Below, piece by piece: positions 1 through 9,482 of a stretch of DNA of 64,000 nucleotides. The notes under the pieces are model-generated. The model had not been told where the DNA came from, made no database searches, and saw only the letters and a program-made list of their open reading frames with translations. The first letter of the stretch is position 1, and each line of letters begins with the position of its first letter. A program made the position numbers and the translations under genes. The stretch comes from Oscillospiraceae bacterium. GTDB taxonomy: Bacteria > Bacillota > Clostridia > Oscillospirales > CAG-382. The DNA lies in NCBI GenBank assembly GCA_015064895.1, contig SVRI01000009.1, positions 18,943-82,942 of the forward strand, read 5' to 3'.

Positions 1-1802
1 CCGTTTACAACACCCACGGTATTTTCCGTGAGCATCGGGTCGGGCTTTGACTTTCTCGGCCCCATAAGTTCGGGGACATGCTTTACAGAAACAGTAAAGC
101 TCTTCTTTTCACCCGTAGCAATCTTCATTGCAATCTTACGGATAAGCGAAGCAACCTCTCTTTCAAGGTTTCTGACACCTGCTTCCTTTGTGTAACCGTC
201 GATAAGTTCAAAGATTGCATCGTCCGAAAGCTTTAAGTTTCTCTTTGTAAGACCGTGTCTCTTTAACTGTTTGGGAAGAAGGTGGTCTTTACAGATAGCC
301 AGTTTTTCGTTTCTCGTATAAGAAGGAAGATTTATAACTTCCATTCTGTCATAAAGTGCATCAGGGATTGTTTCTGCATTGTTTGCAGTTGCAATAAAGA
401 TACATTCCGAAATATCAAGAGGTATTTCAAGGAAATGGTCGCGGAAGGACTTGTTCTGGTCTGAATCAAGTACTTCGAGAAGGGCAGATGCAGGGTCGCC
501 GTGGCTATCACGGGACAGCTTATCAATTTCATCGAGAAGTACAACGGGGTTCATACTCTTTGCCCTTGTCATACCTTCAGCAATTCTACCCGGCATTGCA
601 CCGATATATGTCTTTCTGTGGCCTCTGATATCTGCTTCATCCCTTATGCCGCCGAGAGAAATTCTGACAAAATTTCTGCCCATTGCACGTGCTATGGAGG
701 AAGCAATGGAGGATTTACCTACACCGGGAGGACCTACAAGGCAGATTATCTGTCCCTTAAGGTCGGGGCTTAATTGCTTTACTGCGATATATTCCAGTAT
801 TCTTTCCTTGACCTTCTGCATGCCGTTATGGTCTTCGTCAAGGATTTTTCTTGCCTTTTCAACGTCAAAGACATCCTTGGTGTAAACACCGACAGGAAGC
901 TCTAAAATTGTTTCAAGGAAGTTTCTTATAACGCTGCTCTCGGATGAGCCGAAGGGCATTTTATTAAGCTTGTTTGCTTCCTTGGCAAGCCTTTCCTTTA
1001 CTTCGTCGGAAAAGGCAGACTTTTCAATTCTTTCAAAGAAGCCGTCCTCGTCCGCATCGCCTGACATTCCGAGCTCGTCGTGAATAACCTTTAACTGTTC
1101 CTTGAGGAAATATTCTCTCTGATTGTCATTAAGTCTTTCTCTTACCTTGTCATGAAGCTCACTTCTCATGGAAAGGACTTCCCTCTCCTGTTCTAAGATT
1201 ACAATGAGTCTTTCGAGTCTCTTTAAGGGGTCGCATTCTTCGAGAATCTGCTGCTTGTCCTCATATCTGAAAAGCACATTTGCCGCAATGAAGTCGGAAA
1301 GAAGCCCCGGGTCTGTTATTGCCTGAACCGAAACAACAACCTCATTCGAAATCTTGGGCATGAATTTGATATAGCTCTGGAATGCTTCAATTGCTTCTGC
1401 CACAAGAGCCTGTCCCTTTATACCGCCGTCATCGGGAAGATATACGCTCTTTACGAGAACATTGACGGTGGGATATTCTTCTTCTCTGACTATTTCAACA
1501 ATTTCTGCTCTTTTTTTTGCTTCAACAAGAAGTCTGTAATTGCCGTCGGGAAGTTTAAGCGACTGCTTGAGTCTTGCAACAACACCCATTGTATACATTT
1601 CGGGCTTTTCGGTGGGTTTGTCGGCATTTTTTACGCAGGAAAGAAAGATATTTCCTCCGTACATTGCCGCAGCCTTCATTGCCGCAACCGAACGCTTATT
1701 GTTGATTTCAAAGCTTGTGGGCACTCCGGGGAAGATTACAAGTCCTCTCATGGGAAGTGCCGGAAGCGTCATATTTTCTACTTTTTCTATGTATCTTGAC
1801 AT
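1..1802 (-). CDS. lon: ATP-dependent protease Lon (C-terminus truncated by window edge)
   Basis: Reverse-strand reading gives MSRYIEKVENMTLPALPMRGLVIFPGVPTSFEI..., Walker A GPPGVGKSSIASSIARAMGR, and ISLGGIRDEADIRGHRKTYIGAMPGRI, which are diagnostic of Lon. The ORF runs off the left edge. Confidence 0.96.
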   Translation of the reverse strand, partial: MSRYIEKVENMTLPALPMRGLVIFPGVPTSFEINNKRSVAAMKAAAMYGGNIFLSCVKNADKPTEKPEMYTMGVVARLKQSLKLPDGNYRLLVEAKKRAEIVEIVREEEYPTVNVLVKSVYLPDDGGIKGQALVAEAIEAFQSYIKFMPKISNEVVVSVQAITDPGLLSDFIAANVLFRYEDKQQILEECDPLKRLERLIVILEQEREVLSMRSELHDKVRERLNDNQREYFLKEQLKVIHDELGMSGDADEDGFFERIEKSAFSDEVKERLAKEANKLNKMPFGSSESSVIRNFLETILELPVGVYTKDVFDVEKARKILDEDHNGMQKVKERILEYIAVKQLSPDLKGQIICLVGPPGVGKSSIASSIARAMGRNFVRISLGGIRDEADIRGHRKTYIGAMPGRIAEGMTRAKSMNPVVLLDEIDKLSRDSHGDPASALLEVLDSDQNKSFRDHFLEIPLDISECIFIATANNAETIPDALYDRMEVINLPSYTRNEKLAICKDHLLPKQLKRHGLTKRNLKLSDDAIFELIDGYTKEAGVRNLEREVASLIRKIAMKIATGEKKSFTVSVKHVPELMGPRKSKPDPMLTENTVGVVN

Positions 1803-1937
1803 TTTTTCACTCCGTGTTTTTTCGCTTAAAAACGATATTTCGCCTTATATAGATATTCTATTGTATTATAACACAATCTTGTCAAGATGAATAATAAAAA
1901 AGTCAAATGTTTATATATTATTTACAATATTCCCGCT

Positions 1938-2618
1938 TTATTTGTCTTCTTCACCATTATCTGCAGGATAATCCCCCGACAAAACGTCACAAAGCTTGTC
2001 GTAACCGAGAACAAAATTGCTTGTTCCGTACTTTATGGGCGAAAGAATACCTGCGTTTACATAAAAGCAAAGTCCCTTGGGTACGGCAAAGCAGTTATGT
2101 ACATCAAAATGCTTTGACAAATTCACAAGATAGTCTGAATAATATCCGAATGCAGGATTTTCTGCGTTTTCTGCGGCTGATGTACAAACGAGGGAAAAAA
2201 TCTTTCTCTTGGAAGCTCTGTCAAGCTTAATTATGTCGGAAAGCGGCAGAATACAATTGTTTTTCACACTCCACATCTGTGAAAAACGGCGTGTTTTTAT
2301 GCTTTTCCCCTCTGAAAAAGTAAGGTCAAGCACAATGCTTACAATGTCGTCCTGACAAAGTGAGACGGTGTAGCTCATAGATAAAGCAATGGGAAGCCTA
2401 CAGGTGAGAAGCTTAAATTTCAACTTTCTCGGCAGCTTGTTTCTGGCATGGTACGAATATTTTTCGGCTATAGATGAGTAAAAATCGTTCATTTTTTTAC
2501 AGAGCTTTTTATGTTTTTCACTTTCAAAATACGGATACTTTATATTTTCGACAACAGCCACTCTTTCACCGAGTCTGACCTTGCTCTTAATCTTTTTTTC
2601 GGTAATGGATATTGACAT
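1938..2618 (-). CDS. DUF3298/RsiV-like hypothetical protein
   Basis: ORF 226 aa. The YSYHARNKLPRK...SMSYTVSLCQDDIVSIVLDLTF pattern resembles DUF3298/DUF4163 proteins. Confidence 0.5.
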   Translation of the reverse strand: MSISITEKKIKSKVRLGERVAVVENIKYPYFESEKHKKLCKKMNDFYSSIAEKYSYHARNKLPRKLKFKLLTCRLPIALSMSYTVSLCQDDIVSIVLDLTFSEGKSIKTRRFSQMWSVKNNCILPLSDIIKLDRASKRKIFSLVCTSAAENAENPAFGYYSDYLVNLSKHFDVHNCFAVPKGLCFYVNAGILSPIKYGTSNFVLGYDKLCDVLSGDYPADNGEEDK

Positions 2619-2680
2619 AGTACTGCTCCTTTCGGCTGATAGTACAGTTTATGCCGACATATGTATTCTTTATGTGTAAA

Positions 2681-2711
2681 AAAATCCCTTGTGCCGTAGA
2701 TGACACAAGGG
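2681..2711 (-). terminator. Rho-independent terminator downstream of the GH127 gene
   Basis: CCCTTGTGTCATCTACGGCACAAGGG stem followed by a T-run on the minus strand. Confidence 0.75.
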
Positions 2712-2718
2712 AAAATTA

Positions 2719-4674
2719 TTATTTCAGCTTTGCTTTCGGGAAATAAGTAAGCCTTAAGTTTGTACATCCGAAGGGCTTGAGAACCAGCGGAAGTTTATGG
2801 GTGACTATCTGATACTCACCGCAAGGCTCACACGTTCTGTTTGGATAGGGAGGCATAATGTAGGGTGCTTTATAACAGTGTGCATGAAGCTTTATGGGGG
2901 TGTTTTCCCACACATATCCCTTTGGCTCTATTTCTTCAACAGTAAAGTCGGAGGGTTTTATATTCTCGTCAATGGCAAGATTCCAGTTGATGTAGTTGCG
3001 TCTGAGACCTGTTGCTTCGTGATGGCTCTTGTAAGGAGGATCTCGGTAAAACGGCACCAGCTGGTACCATGTCCAGCCATCGGGCAAAGGTGTCATGGGG
3101 CTTCCCTCAGTGGCAATCCAATCCTCGGGAATGTGATAGGAATAAAGGAGTGCGCCGTATTTTATGGCAATAGGATGAACGGCGGGACCGTCGGTGTCGT
3201 CTACTTTTATTACTTCGATTTCGGCTTTGAATGTAATTTCAACAACATCGCCGCATTTCCATGCCTTGTCAAGCTTTATGTAACCATTTTCATCGGCAGA
3301 GCATTCTGTTTTTTCGCCGTTTACCGTAACTTCAAATCCCTTTGCCCACATGGGGTTCTTAAGATAAAGTGCAAAGGATTTGTCGCAACCAATCTCAAAA
3401 CGCACATTGTTTCTGAAAGGATAAAGAGTATTTACGTTTATCTTTATACCGTTATAGTCAAGTCTGCAAGGACCGTATGACTGAACATAAACATTTCCGT
3501 CATTATCTGTCATCATAAAGTCTCTTATAAATTCAGGTACGTTGCAAACGGCATTTACGGGACAGCAGGAAACGGGATAACAGGGTGTATACGCCTGCAT
3601 ATCCACCTTTGCTCCGGCAGTAGAAGAAGTGGTGGTAGCCATAAACTGATTGGGAGAACTTAAGTATGCTATTGCCTTTTCGTCCTTTTTTCTTGCACCC
3701 ATGGCACCGTTATAGTACATTTCTTCCATATAGTCGCCGTAGATTGCCTTACCCGTGATAATGCCCATCATGGTAAAGGTTGCATTGAAATAGGCATAGC
3801 TGCAATATTCGGTCTCGTTTGTTCCGCCAACAGGCCCGAGATACTCGGATATGGATACGGGACCGCCCGAAAGCTGGGTTGAGTATTTTCTTACTTTCTG
3901 AATACCCTTTTCACTTGCTTTTAAATATTCTTCATTACCAAAGGCAGAGTAAACCATGGCAGGAAGCCTGAGATAATATCCGACAGCCGCAGTATGATTG
4001 GAGTTATAGTGGAAATCATCCGACAAAAGTGCCTTGTAGGATGATTCGAAAATATCTCTGTCACAAGTCATCTCAAGATATTCTTTTGCATATTCTGCCA
4101 AGGTCTCGTCGCCGGTGTGAAAATATGTCAGAATCATCGGTTCTATAAGATAGGGTGCAGCATAAAATGTCTTATTATCCCCTGCCCATTCTCTTGTAAA
4201 CCAAAGCATACACTTGTGTACGGCTTCAAGAACATCTTTTCTTCCCGTTGCTTCATAGAAAGCTATAAGACCTCGCATTGCACAGGCTGTACCCCAGCCG
4301 TTGAAGTCGTCGTATATGTTGGCATCGTCCTCATAGAATGTGCCGAGATAACCGTCTGCCTTCTGATTCTTCATCATGCCGTCAACCCACTCGGCAGCAG
4401 TTTTTTTCATTTCTTCGTCATCAAGGACAAATGCCGATTGGATATAGCCTGTCCAGTAGTTGCCCGAAATTTCGGCACCCCAGCCTGACTGGTCGCCGGG
4501 TCCCCATGCTTTGACGTAAGTCTTTTTAATGTAAGGCAAGGCAATCATTTCGGGTTCCAGGTCTTTAAGATGACCTGTCATGCCGTCTTTACAGCGAAGA
4601 AGCTGGTCTTTAAGGAAACCTTCTGCCTTGACTGCACCGAGAGGAAGTCTTATACATTTGTTGTAGTTTTTCAT
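2719..4674 (-). CDS. Glycoside hydrolase family 127 (beta-L-arabinofuranosidase, DUF1680-type)
   Basis: 651 aa. GWGAEISGNYWTGYIQSAF, ADGYLGTF, and the CCPVNAVCNVPEF Cys cluster are typical of GH127. Confidence 0.85.
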   Translation of the reverse strand: MKNYNKCIRLPLGAVKAEGFLKDQLLRCKDGMTGHLKDLEPEMIALPYIKKTYVKAWGPGDQSGWGAEISGNYWTGYIQSAFVLDDEEMKKTAAEWVDGMMKNQKADGYLGTFYEDDANIYDDFNGWGTACAMRGLIAFYEATGRKDVLEAVHKCMLWFTREWAGDNKTFYAAPYLIEPMILTYFHTGDETLAEYAKEYLEMTCDRDIFESSYKALLSDDFHYNSNHTAAVGYYLRLPAMVYSAFGNEEYLKASEKGIQKVRKYSTQLSGGPVSISEYLGPVGGTNETEYCSYAYFNATFTMMGIITGKAIYGDYMEEMYYNGAMGARKKDEKAIAYLSSPNQFMATTTSSTAGAKVDMQAYTPCYPVSCCPVNAVCNVPEFIRDFMMTDNDGNVYVQSYGPCRLDYNGIKINVNTLYPFRNNVRFEIGCDKSFALYLKNPMWAKGFEVTVNGEKTECSADENGYIKLDKAWKCGDVVEITFKAEIEVIKVDDTDGPAVHPIAIKYGALLYSYHIPEDWIATEGSPMTPLPDGWTWYQLVPFYRDPPYKSHHEATGLRRNYINWNLAIDENIKPSDFTVEEIEPKGYVWENTPIKLHAHCYKAPYIMPPYPNRTCEPCGEYQIVTHKLPLVLKPFGCTNLRLTYFPKAKLK

Positions 4675-4828
4675 AATGTACCTCTAAACACGGATATTAA
4701 TTTGCGGATGCCGTTACCGACATCCGCTTGTTTTACCAAAAAATATAATTTTGAGTTTGACCGCTCGCGTTTATGGCGGTCAAACGGTGCTTGTTATGCG
4801 ACACAAACATCGGTTAATCACAGAAATT

Positions 4829-4859
4829 GCCCGCGAATTTGCCCGCGGGGGCTCCCCGC
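4829..4859. repeat. GC-rich interspersed repeat (copy 1)
   Basis: GCCCGCGAATTTGCCCGCGGGGGCTCCCCGC, near-identical to 8276..8306. Confidence 0.7.
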
Positions 4860-6133
4860 TAAAGAGAAAGTAAGGCCTGCTTGATATCGTCTATAATATC
4901 GCCTACGTATTCAATGCCGACGGAAAGTCTGAGAAGGTCGGGGCTTGTTCCGCATTCAATAAGCTGCTGGTCGGTAAGCTGACGGTGGGTTGTGCTTGCG
5001 GGATGAAGGATACAGGTTCTTGCATCGGCAACGTGGGTTACAATTGCCGCAAGCTTTAGAGAATCCATAAACTTTGTAGCCGCTTCTCTGCCGCCCTTAA
5101 CGCCGAAGGAAATTACACCGCATGTGCCGTTAGGCATATACTTTTTAGCTCTTTCGTGGTACTTTGAGGACTCGAGTCCGGGATATTCCACCCATGCAAT
5201 TCTGTCATCACTCTCTAAGAACTTTGCAACTTCAAGAGCGTTGGCACAATGTCTTTCCATTCTTAAGTGAAGTGTCTCAAGACCGAGATTTAAAAGGAAT
5301 GCGTTATGGGGTGAAGGAATAGAACCAAGGTCACGCATTACCTGTGCAAGAAGCTTTGTCATAAATGCACTCTTGCCGAACTTTTCTGTATATGTGATAC
5401 CGTGATAGGAATCGTCGGGAGTTGTAAGACCGGGGAACTTGTCTGCATGTGCATTCCAGTCGAAGTTGCCGCTGTCAACCACGCATCCGCCTACGCTTGT
5501 TGCATGACCGTCCATGTACTTTGTTGTGGAATGTGTTACGATATCCGCACCGTGTTCAAAGGGGCGGCAGTTGATGGGTGTGGGGAATGTGTTGTCAACG
5601 ATGAAGGGTACGCCGTGCTTGTGAGCAGCATTTGCAAACTGTTCAAAGTCAATGATATTGAGCGAAGGGTTTGAAATACTTTCGGCAAATACAGCCTTGG
5701 TGTTTTCTTTGAATGCCGCTTCAAGTTCTGCATCCGAAACATCGGGTGTAACGAAGGTAAAGTCAATGCCCATCTTTCTCATTGTTACATTAAAAAGATT
5801 GAATGTGCCGCCGTAAATTGCAGAGGAACAAACAACGTGGTCGCCTGCAGAGCAGATATTGAAGATTGCATAGAAGTTTGCAGCCTGACCCGAGGATGTA
5901 AGAAGTGCACCTACACCGCCTTCAAGGTCGCAGATTTTTGCCGCAACACAGTCGTTTGTGGGGTTTGCAAGACGTGTGTAGAAGTAGCCGCTTTCTTCGA
6001 GGTCGAAAAGTCTGCCCATCTGGTCTGAGGATTCGTATTTATATGTTGTACTCTGTACAATGGGAAGAATTCTGCTTTCGCCGTTTTTAGGTGTGTAACC
6101 TGACTGGATACACTTTGTATAAATGTGACTCAT
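4859..6133 (-). CDS. O-acetylhomoserine aminocarboxypropyltransferase / cysteine synthase family PLP enzyme
   Basis: The track ORF begins upstream; the likely start is MSHIYTKCIQSGYTPKNGESRILPIVQSTTYKY. It contains the Cys/Met metabolism PLP-site HSTTKYMDGHATSVGGCVVDSG. Confidence 0.9.
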   Translation of the reverse strand: MSHIYTKCIQSGYTPKNGESRILPIVQSTTYKYESSDQMGRLFDLEESGYFYTRLANPTNDCVAAKICDLEGGVGALLTSSGQAANFYAIFNICSAGDHVVCSSAIYGGTFNLFNVTMRKMGIDFTFVTPDVSDAELEAAFKENTKAVFAESISNPSLNIIDFEQFANAAHKHGVPFIVDNTFPTPINCRPFEHGADIVTHSTTKYMDGHATSVGGCVVDSGNFDWNAHADKFPGLTTPDDSYHGITYTEKFGKSAFMTKLLAQVMRDLGSIPSPHNAFLLNLGLETLHLRMERHCANALEVAKFLESDDRIAWVEYPGLESSKYHERAKKYMPNGTCGVISFGVKGGREAATKFMDSLKLAAIVTHVADARTCILHPASTTHRQLTDQQLIECGTSPDLLRLSVGIEYVGDIIDDIKQALLSL

Positions 6134-6152
6134 GGTTTTTGCCTCCGATAAT

Positions 6153-6959
6153 TTATTTCTTTGATACTTTATACTTTGTTTCTTTCTTCTTTTTCTTTGC
6201 CTTATAAACCTTGGTTTCAGACTCTGTTTCGTGCTCTGTTTCAGATTCTTCGCCTTTATCCTTTTTCTTGAAGGCAAACTTTGTTTCCTTGCCGTTTGCA
6301 AGTCTGTAAAGGTTGGCATGATGCTTACAGATTACAAGAATCGCCATAAGGAACGAACAGATAAATGCAATTCCCCAATTGGGAAGTTTACCTGCAATGG
6401 AATAGAATGTCATAAAGGGGAAAATTGCCGCCGCAAGACACGAACCCAAGGAAACGTATCTTGTGAGTAAAACCGTAAGTGCAAAAACACCTATTACTAC
6501 AAGGAAAACCAAGGGGTTCACAACAAGTATTACCGCCGCTGCGGTTGCAACACCCTTGCCTCCTCTGAAACCGTAGAATATCGGGAAAACATGACCTATA
6601 ACGCAGAAAAGACCTGCCAAATATCCGCCAAGTGTAACACCCATGAGGAAAGAACCGATTACTACCGAAAGTACGCCCTTGAGAATGTCACCCAAAATGG
6701 TGAAAAGAGCCGCTTTCTTTCCGTAGGTTCTTGCCATGTTGGTAGTACCTGCGTTTTTACTGCCGAATTCTCTGATATCTTCACCGTACATTCTTTTTGA
6801 AAGAATAAGTGCAAAGTTCAATGAACCCAACAAGTATGCAATCACTGCCGTTAAAACAAGGCCTATGATTATAAATGCCGTACCCATTTTCCCCGAACCC
6901 GAGGAAAGAAGCGTAATCGCTCCGTTTACATAGGCATTCCCTATTACTTCAAAAAACAT
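6153..6959 (-). CDS. plsY: Glycerol-3-phosphate acyltransferase PlsY with charged C-terminal extension
   Basis: YLLGSLNFALILSKRMYGEDIREFGSKNAGTTNMARTYGKKAA and GHVFPIFYGFRGGKGVATAAAV are PlsY motifs. Confidence 0.93.
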   Translation of the reverse strand: MFFEVIGNAYVNGAITLLSSGSGKMGTAFIIIGLVLTAVIAYLLGSLNFALILSKRMYGEDIREFGSKNAGTTNMARTYGKKAALFTILGDILKGVLSVVIGSFLMGVTLGGYLAGLFCVIGHVFPIFYGFRGGKGVATAAAVILVVNPLVFLVVIGVFALTVLLTRYVSLGSCLAAAIFPFMTFYSIAGKLPNWGIAFICSFLMAILVICKHHANLYRLANGKETKFAFKKKDKGEESETEHETESETKVYKAKKKKKETKYKVSKK

Positions 6960-7194
6960 ATTTTTTCCCCTTTTCCAAAAAGATGATTTCAATATGTTAA
7001 TTACATATTCAACTGCAAAGTTACGTAAATTTCAAACACTTACCCACTATTCTATTTTATTTTATCACACATTTTGGAAGTTTACAAGGGATTTTTATGT
7101 TTTGAGGTAAAAAAATGAAGGATTAGGAAAAATCGTAAGACAAAAAAATACAGACATGTTTTTTTTAACCTATTATATAAACATTTTTCTTATA

Positions 7195-7331
7195 TGTTAC
7201 TCTTTTTTCTGTACTTTTGTATCGACAAAAGTACCAAAAACGCCCACTCAAAAAGAAGGGATGGCTCGGTTGGGGTTATATATGAGCAAAAAAATGCCGC
7301 ATTCGACCATTAATGAGGTCAAATGCGGAGT
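7195..7331. repeat. Multi-hairpin intergenic repeat element (variant of the 10848 element)
   Basis: GTACTTTTGTATCGACAAAAGTACCAAAA palindrome, then CGCCCACTCAAAAAGAAGGGATGG, then CCGCATTCGACC...GGTCAAATGCGG. Confidence 0.6.
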
Positions 7332-7444
7332 TATTCTATAGTTTTAGTAAAGTGCTCCCAACCTCCGCTGACTTCCCTTCTTTCGCCGTGGCGGCTTATC
7401 TTCCCTCATTGGTGTGTGCTTTAAATGCAAAAAAGAGAAAGACA

Positions 7445-7621
7445 TCAGTCTTCCTCTATTTCAATAATTCCATTTTCTTCTTCGTACTTTGAAACACGTT
7501 TCTTTATATACTGCTCAATGGTTTTATTTGCCGAGCGTCCTTCCGACTCTGCAATATATTTGAATTTTGCAAACATATCTCTGTTCACTCTTAATGTATA
7601 TCTTAAAACCTTTTCATCCAT
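7445..7621 (-). CDS. Ribbon-helix-helix (Arc/CopG-like) DNA-binding protein
   Basis: MDEKVLRYTLRVNRDMFAKFKYIAESEGRSANKTIEQYIKKRVSKYEEENGIIEIEED; short basic RHH pattern. Start chosen inside the longer track ORF. Confidence 0.7.
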   Translation of the reverse strand: MDEKVLRYTLRVNRDMFAKFKYIAESEGRSANKTIEQYIKKRVSKYEEENGIIEIEED

Positions 7622-7645
7622 TGCAATGTCTCTTTTCCACCAAAA

Positions 7646-7728
7646 TGACGTTATTATGACATTATTATAGTGGAATATTTTTTTCAAAACAAAAATAGTG
7701 GTATAATGACGCAATAGTGACGCAATAA
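7646..7728. promoter_or_regulatory. Candidate RHH operator region: two pairs of TGACG-type 11-bp direct repeats between divergent genes
   Basis: TGACGTTATTA/TGACATTATTA at 7646/7657 and TGACGCAATAG/TGACGCAATAA at 7707/7718. A TATAAT-like -10 lies adjacent, at about 7702. Confidence 0.5.
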
Positions 7729-7743
7729 AAAGGAGTCAAAAAA

Positions 7744-8073
7744 ATGAAGGTTGCAGTTATAGGGTCAAGGAATCTGACAATAGATGATTTGGGGAGATAT
7801 TTGCCGGCAGAAACCACGGAAATAGTATCGGGCGGTGCAAAAGGAATAGATACTTCGGCGCGTAAATATGCACTTGCCAATTCAATAAAACTCACAGAAT
7901 TTCTGCCCGATTATGAAAAATATAAACGCGGTGCACCACTGAAAAGGAATATGCAAATTATTGAATATGCCGATGTTGTCATTGCCTTTTGGGACGGTAA
8001 GTCAAAGGGAACAAAATTTGTGATTGATAATTGTAATAAAATTGGTAAAAAAGTTGTGGTGTTCACTATATAA
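7744..8073 (+). CDS. SLOG-family (DprA/DUF2493-like) protein
   Basis: MKVAVIGSRNLT...EIVSGGAKGIDTSARKYA...PDYEKYKRGAPLKRNMQIIEYADVVIAFWDGKSKGTKFVIDNCNKIGKKVVV. GSR, SGGAKGID and WDGKSKGT are SLOG motifs. Confidence 0.82.
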   Translation: MKVAVIGSRNLTIDDLGRYLPAETTEIVSGGAKGIDTSARKYALANSIKLTEFLPDYEKYKRGAPLKRNMQIIEYADVVIAFWDGKSKGTKFVIDNCNKIGKKVVVFTI

Positions 8074-8080
8074 AATTTCA

Positions 8081-8103
8081 CCCACGTCGGCGTTTGACGT
8101 GGG
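8081..8103. repeat. Hairpin A with GGCGTTT loop
   Basis: CCCACGTC-GGCGTTT-GACGTGGG. Confidence 0.7.
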
Positions 8104-8202
8104 GCGGCGAGTCGCCGCTGACATTTCACGGGACATCTTTGTCTAATATTTTGTCTTTGGTGTCGCACAATTAAGATACTGCCAATCTAAATATAACAAA
8201 TT

Positions 8203-8229
8203 CCCCGATGTCGGCGTTTGACATCGGGG
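8203..8229. repeat. Hairpin B with identical GGCGTTT loop and different stem
   Basis: CCCCGATGTC-GGCGTTT-GACATCGGGG. Confidence 0.7.
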
Positions 8230-8275
8230 AATAGTTCGTTACGCGATAATTATTGTTTGTTAACCGAAAAGCCCT

Positions 8276-8306
8276 GCCCGCGAAATTGCCAGCGGGGGCT
8301 CCCCGC
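8276..8306. repeat. GC-rich interspersed repeat (copy 2)
   Basis: GCCCGCGAAATTGCCAGCGGGGGCTCCCCGC, near-identical to 4829..4859. Confidence 0.7.
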
Positions 8307-8338
8307 AAAAAAGCCGTTCCTTTGGGAACGGCAATTTT
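8307..8338 (-). terminator. Terminator of the rplK-rplA transcript
   Basis: Minus strand GCCGTTCCCAAAGGAACGGC followed by TTTTTT. Confidence 0.8.
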
Positions 8339-8348
8339 AATCTGCAAA

Positions 8349-9047
8349 TTACATATACTTAGCTGTGTTAACCTTAACGCCGGGGCCCATTGTGGAAGCC
8401 ACTGCGCAGGACTTGATGTACTGACCCTTAGCAGCAGCGGGCTTAGCCTTAACAACTGCATTCATGAGTGTATCAAAGTTTTCAGCAAGCTTTTCTGCAC
8501 CGAAGGAAGCCTTACCAACGGGACAGTGGATGATGTTCTGCTTGTCAAGACGGTATTCAATCTTACCGGCTTTCGCTTCAGCAACTGCTTTCGCTACGTC
8601 CATAGTAACAGTACCTGCCTTGGGGTTAGGCATGAGGCCCTTAGGACCGAGAACCTTACCGAGTCTACCGATAACACCCATCATGTCGGGAGTTGCGATA
8701 ACTACGTCGAAATCAAACCAGTTTTCGCTTGTGATCTTAGCAACCATATCTTCAGCACCAACGTAATCGGAACCTGCTTCTTCAGCTGCCTTTGCGTTGT
8801 CGCCCTTAGCGAATACGAGTGTACGAACAGTCTTACCTGTACCGTGAGGAAGAACTACCGCACCTCTAACCTGCTGGTCAGCATGACGGCTGTCAACACC
8901 GAGCTTTACGTGTACTTCAACTGTTTCGTCGAACTTTGCCTTGGAAGTCTTGCATACCATATCAAGAGCTTCTACTGTTTCATAAAGTTTTGTTCTATCA
9001 ATAAGCTTTGCGCTTTCCTGATACTTCTTTCCCTTAACCATTGTCAA
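8349..9047 (-). CDS. rplA: 50S ribosomal protein L1
   Basis: [31 protein letters not shown]...[34 protein letters not shown]. Confidence 0.98.
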   Translation of the reverse strand: MTMVKGKKYQESAKLIDRTKLYETVEALDMVCKTSKAKFDETVEVHVKLGVDSRHADQQVRGAVVLPHGTGKTVRTLVFAKGDNAKAAEEAGSDYVGAEDMVAKITSENWFDFDVVIATPDMMGVIGRLGKVLGPKGLMPNPKAGTVTMDVAKAVAEAKAGKIEYRLDKQNIIHCPVGKASFGAEKLAENFDTLMNAVVKAKPAAAKGQYIKSCAVASTMGPGVKVNTAKYM

Positions 9048-9056
9048 TTACCTCCC

Positions 9057-9482
9057 TTAGTCAGCAACAACAACGCCCATGCTGCGTGCAGTACCAGCAA
9101 TCATGCTCATAGCTGCTTCAAGAGAAGCTGCGTTGAGGTCGGGCATCTTTGTTTCTGCGATTTTCTGAACCTGTTCCTTTGTGATTGTAGCAACCTTGTT
9201 CTTGTTAGGTTCGCCGGAAGCAGTTTCGATACCTGCAGCCTTCTTGATAAGTACAGCTGCGGGGGGAGTCTTTGTGATGAAAGAGTAGGAACGGTCTGCA
9301 TATACTGTAATAACTACAGGGATGATAAGACCCATATCGTTCTTTGTTCTTTCGTTGAATTCCTTACAGAAGCCGGCGATGTTAACACCGTGCTGACCGA
9401 GTGCAGGACCTACAGGGGGAGCAGGAAGAGCCTTTCCTGCGGGGATCTGAAGTTTAATATAACCAGTTATTTTCTTTGCCAT
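9057..9482 (-). CDS. rplK: 50S ribosomal protein L11
   Basis: [46 protein letters not shown]. Confidence 0.98.
   Translation of the reverse strand: MAKKITGYIKLQIPAGKALPAPPVGPALGQHGVNIAGFCKEFNERTKNDMGLIIPVVITVYADRSYSFITKTPPAAVLIKKAAGIETASGEPNKNKVATITKEQVQKIAETKMPDLNAASLEAAMSMIAGTARSMGVVVAD

Noticed and set aside
2797-3480. 227-aa plus-strand ORF
   Set aside because: Antisense to GH127.
8171-8461. 96-aa minus-strand ORF
   Set aside because: Out-of-frame with rplA and passes through the terminator and GC-rich repeat; spurious.
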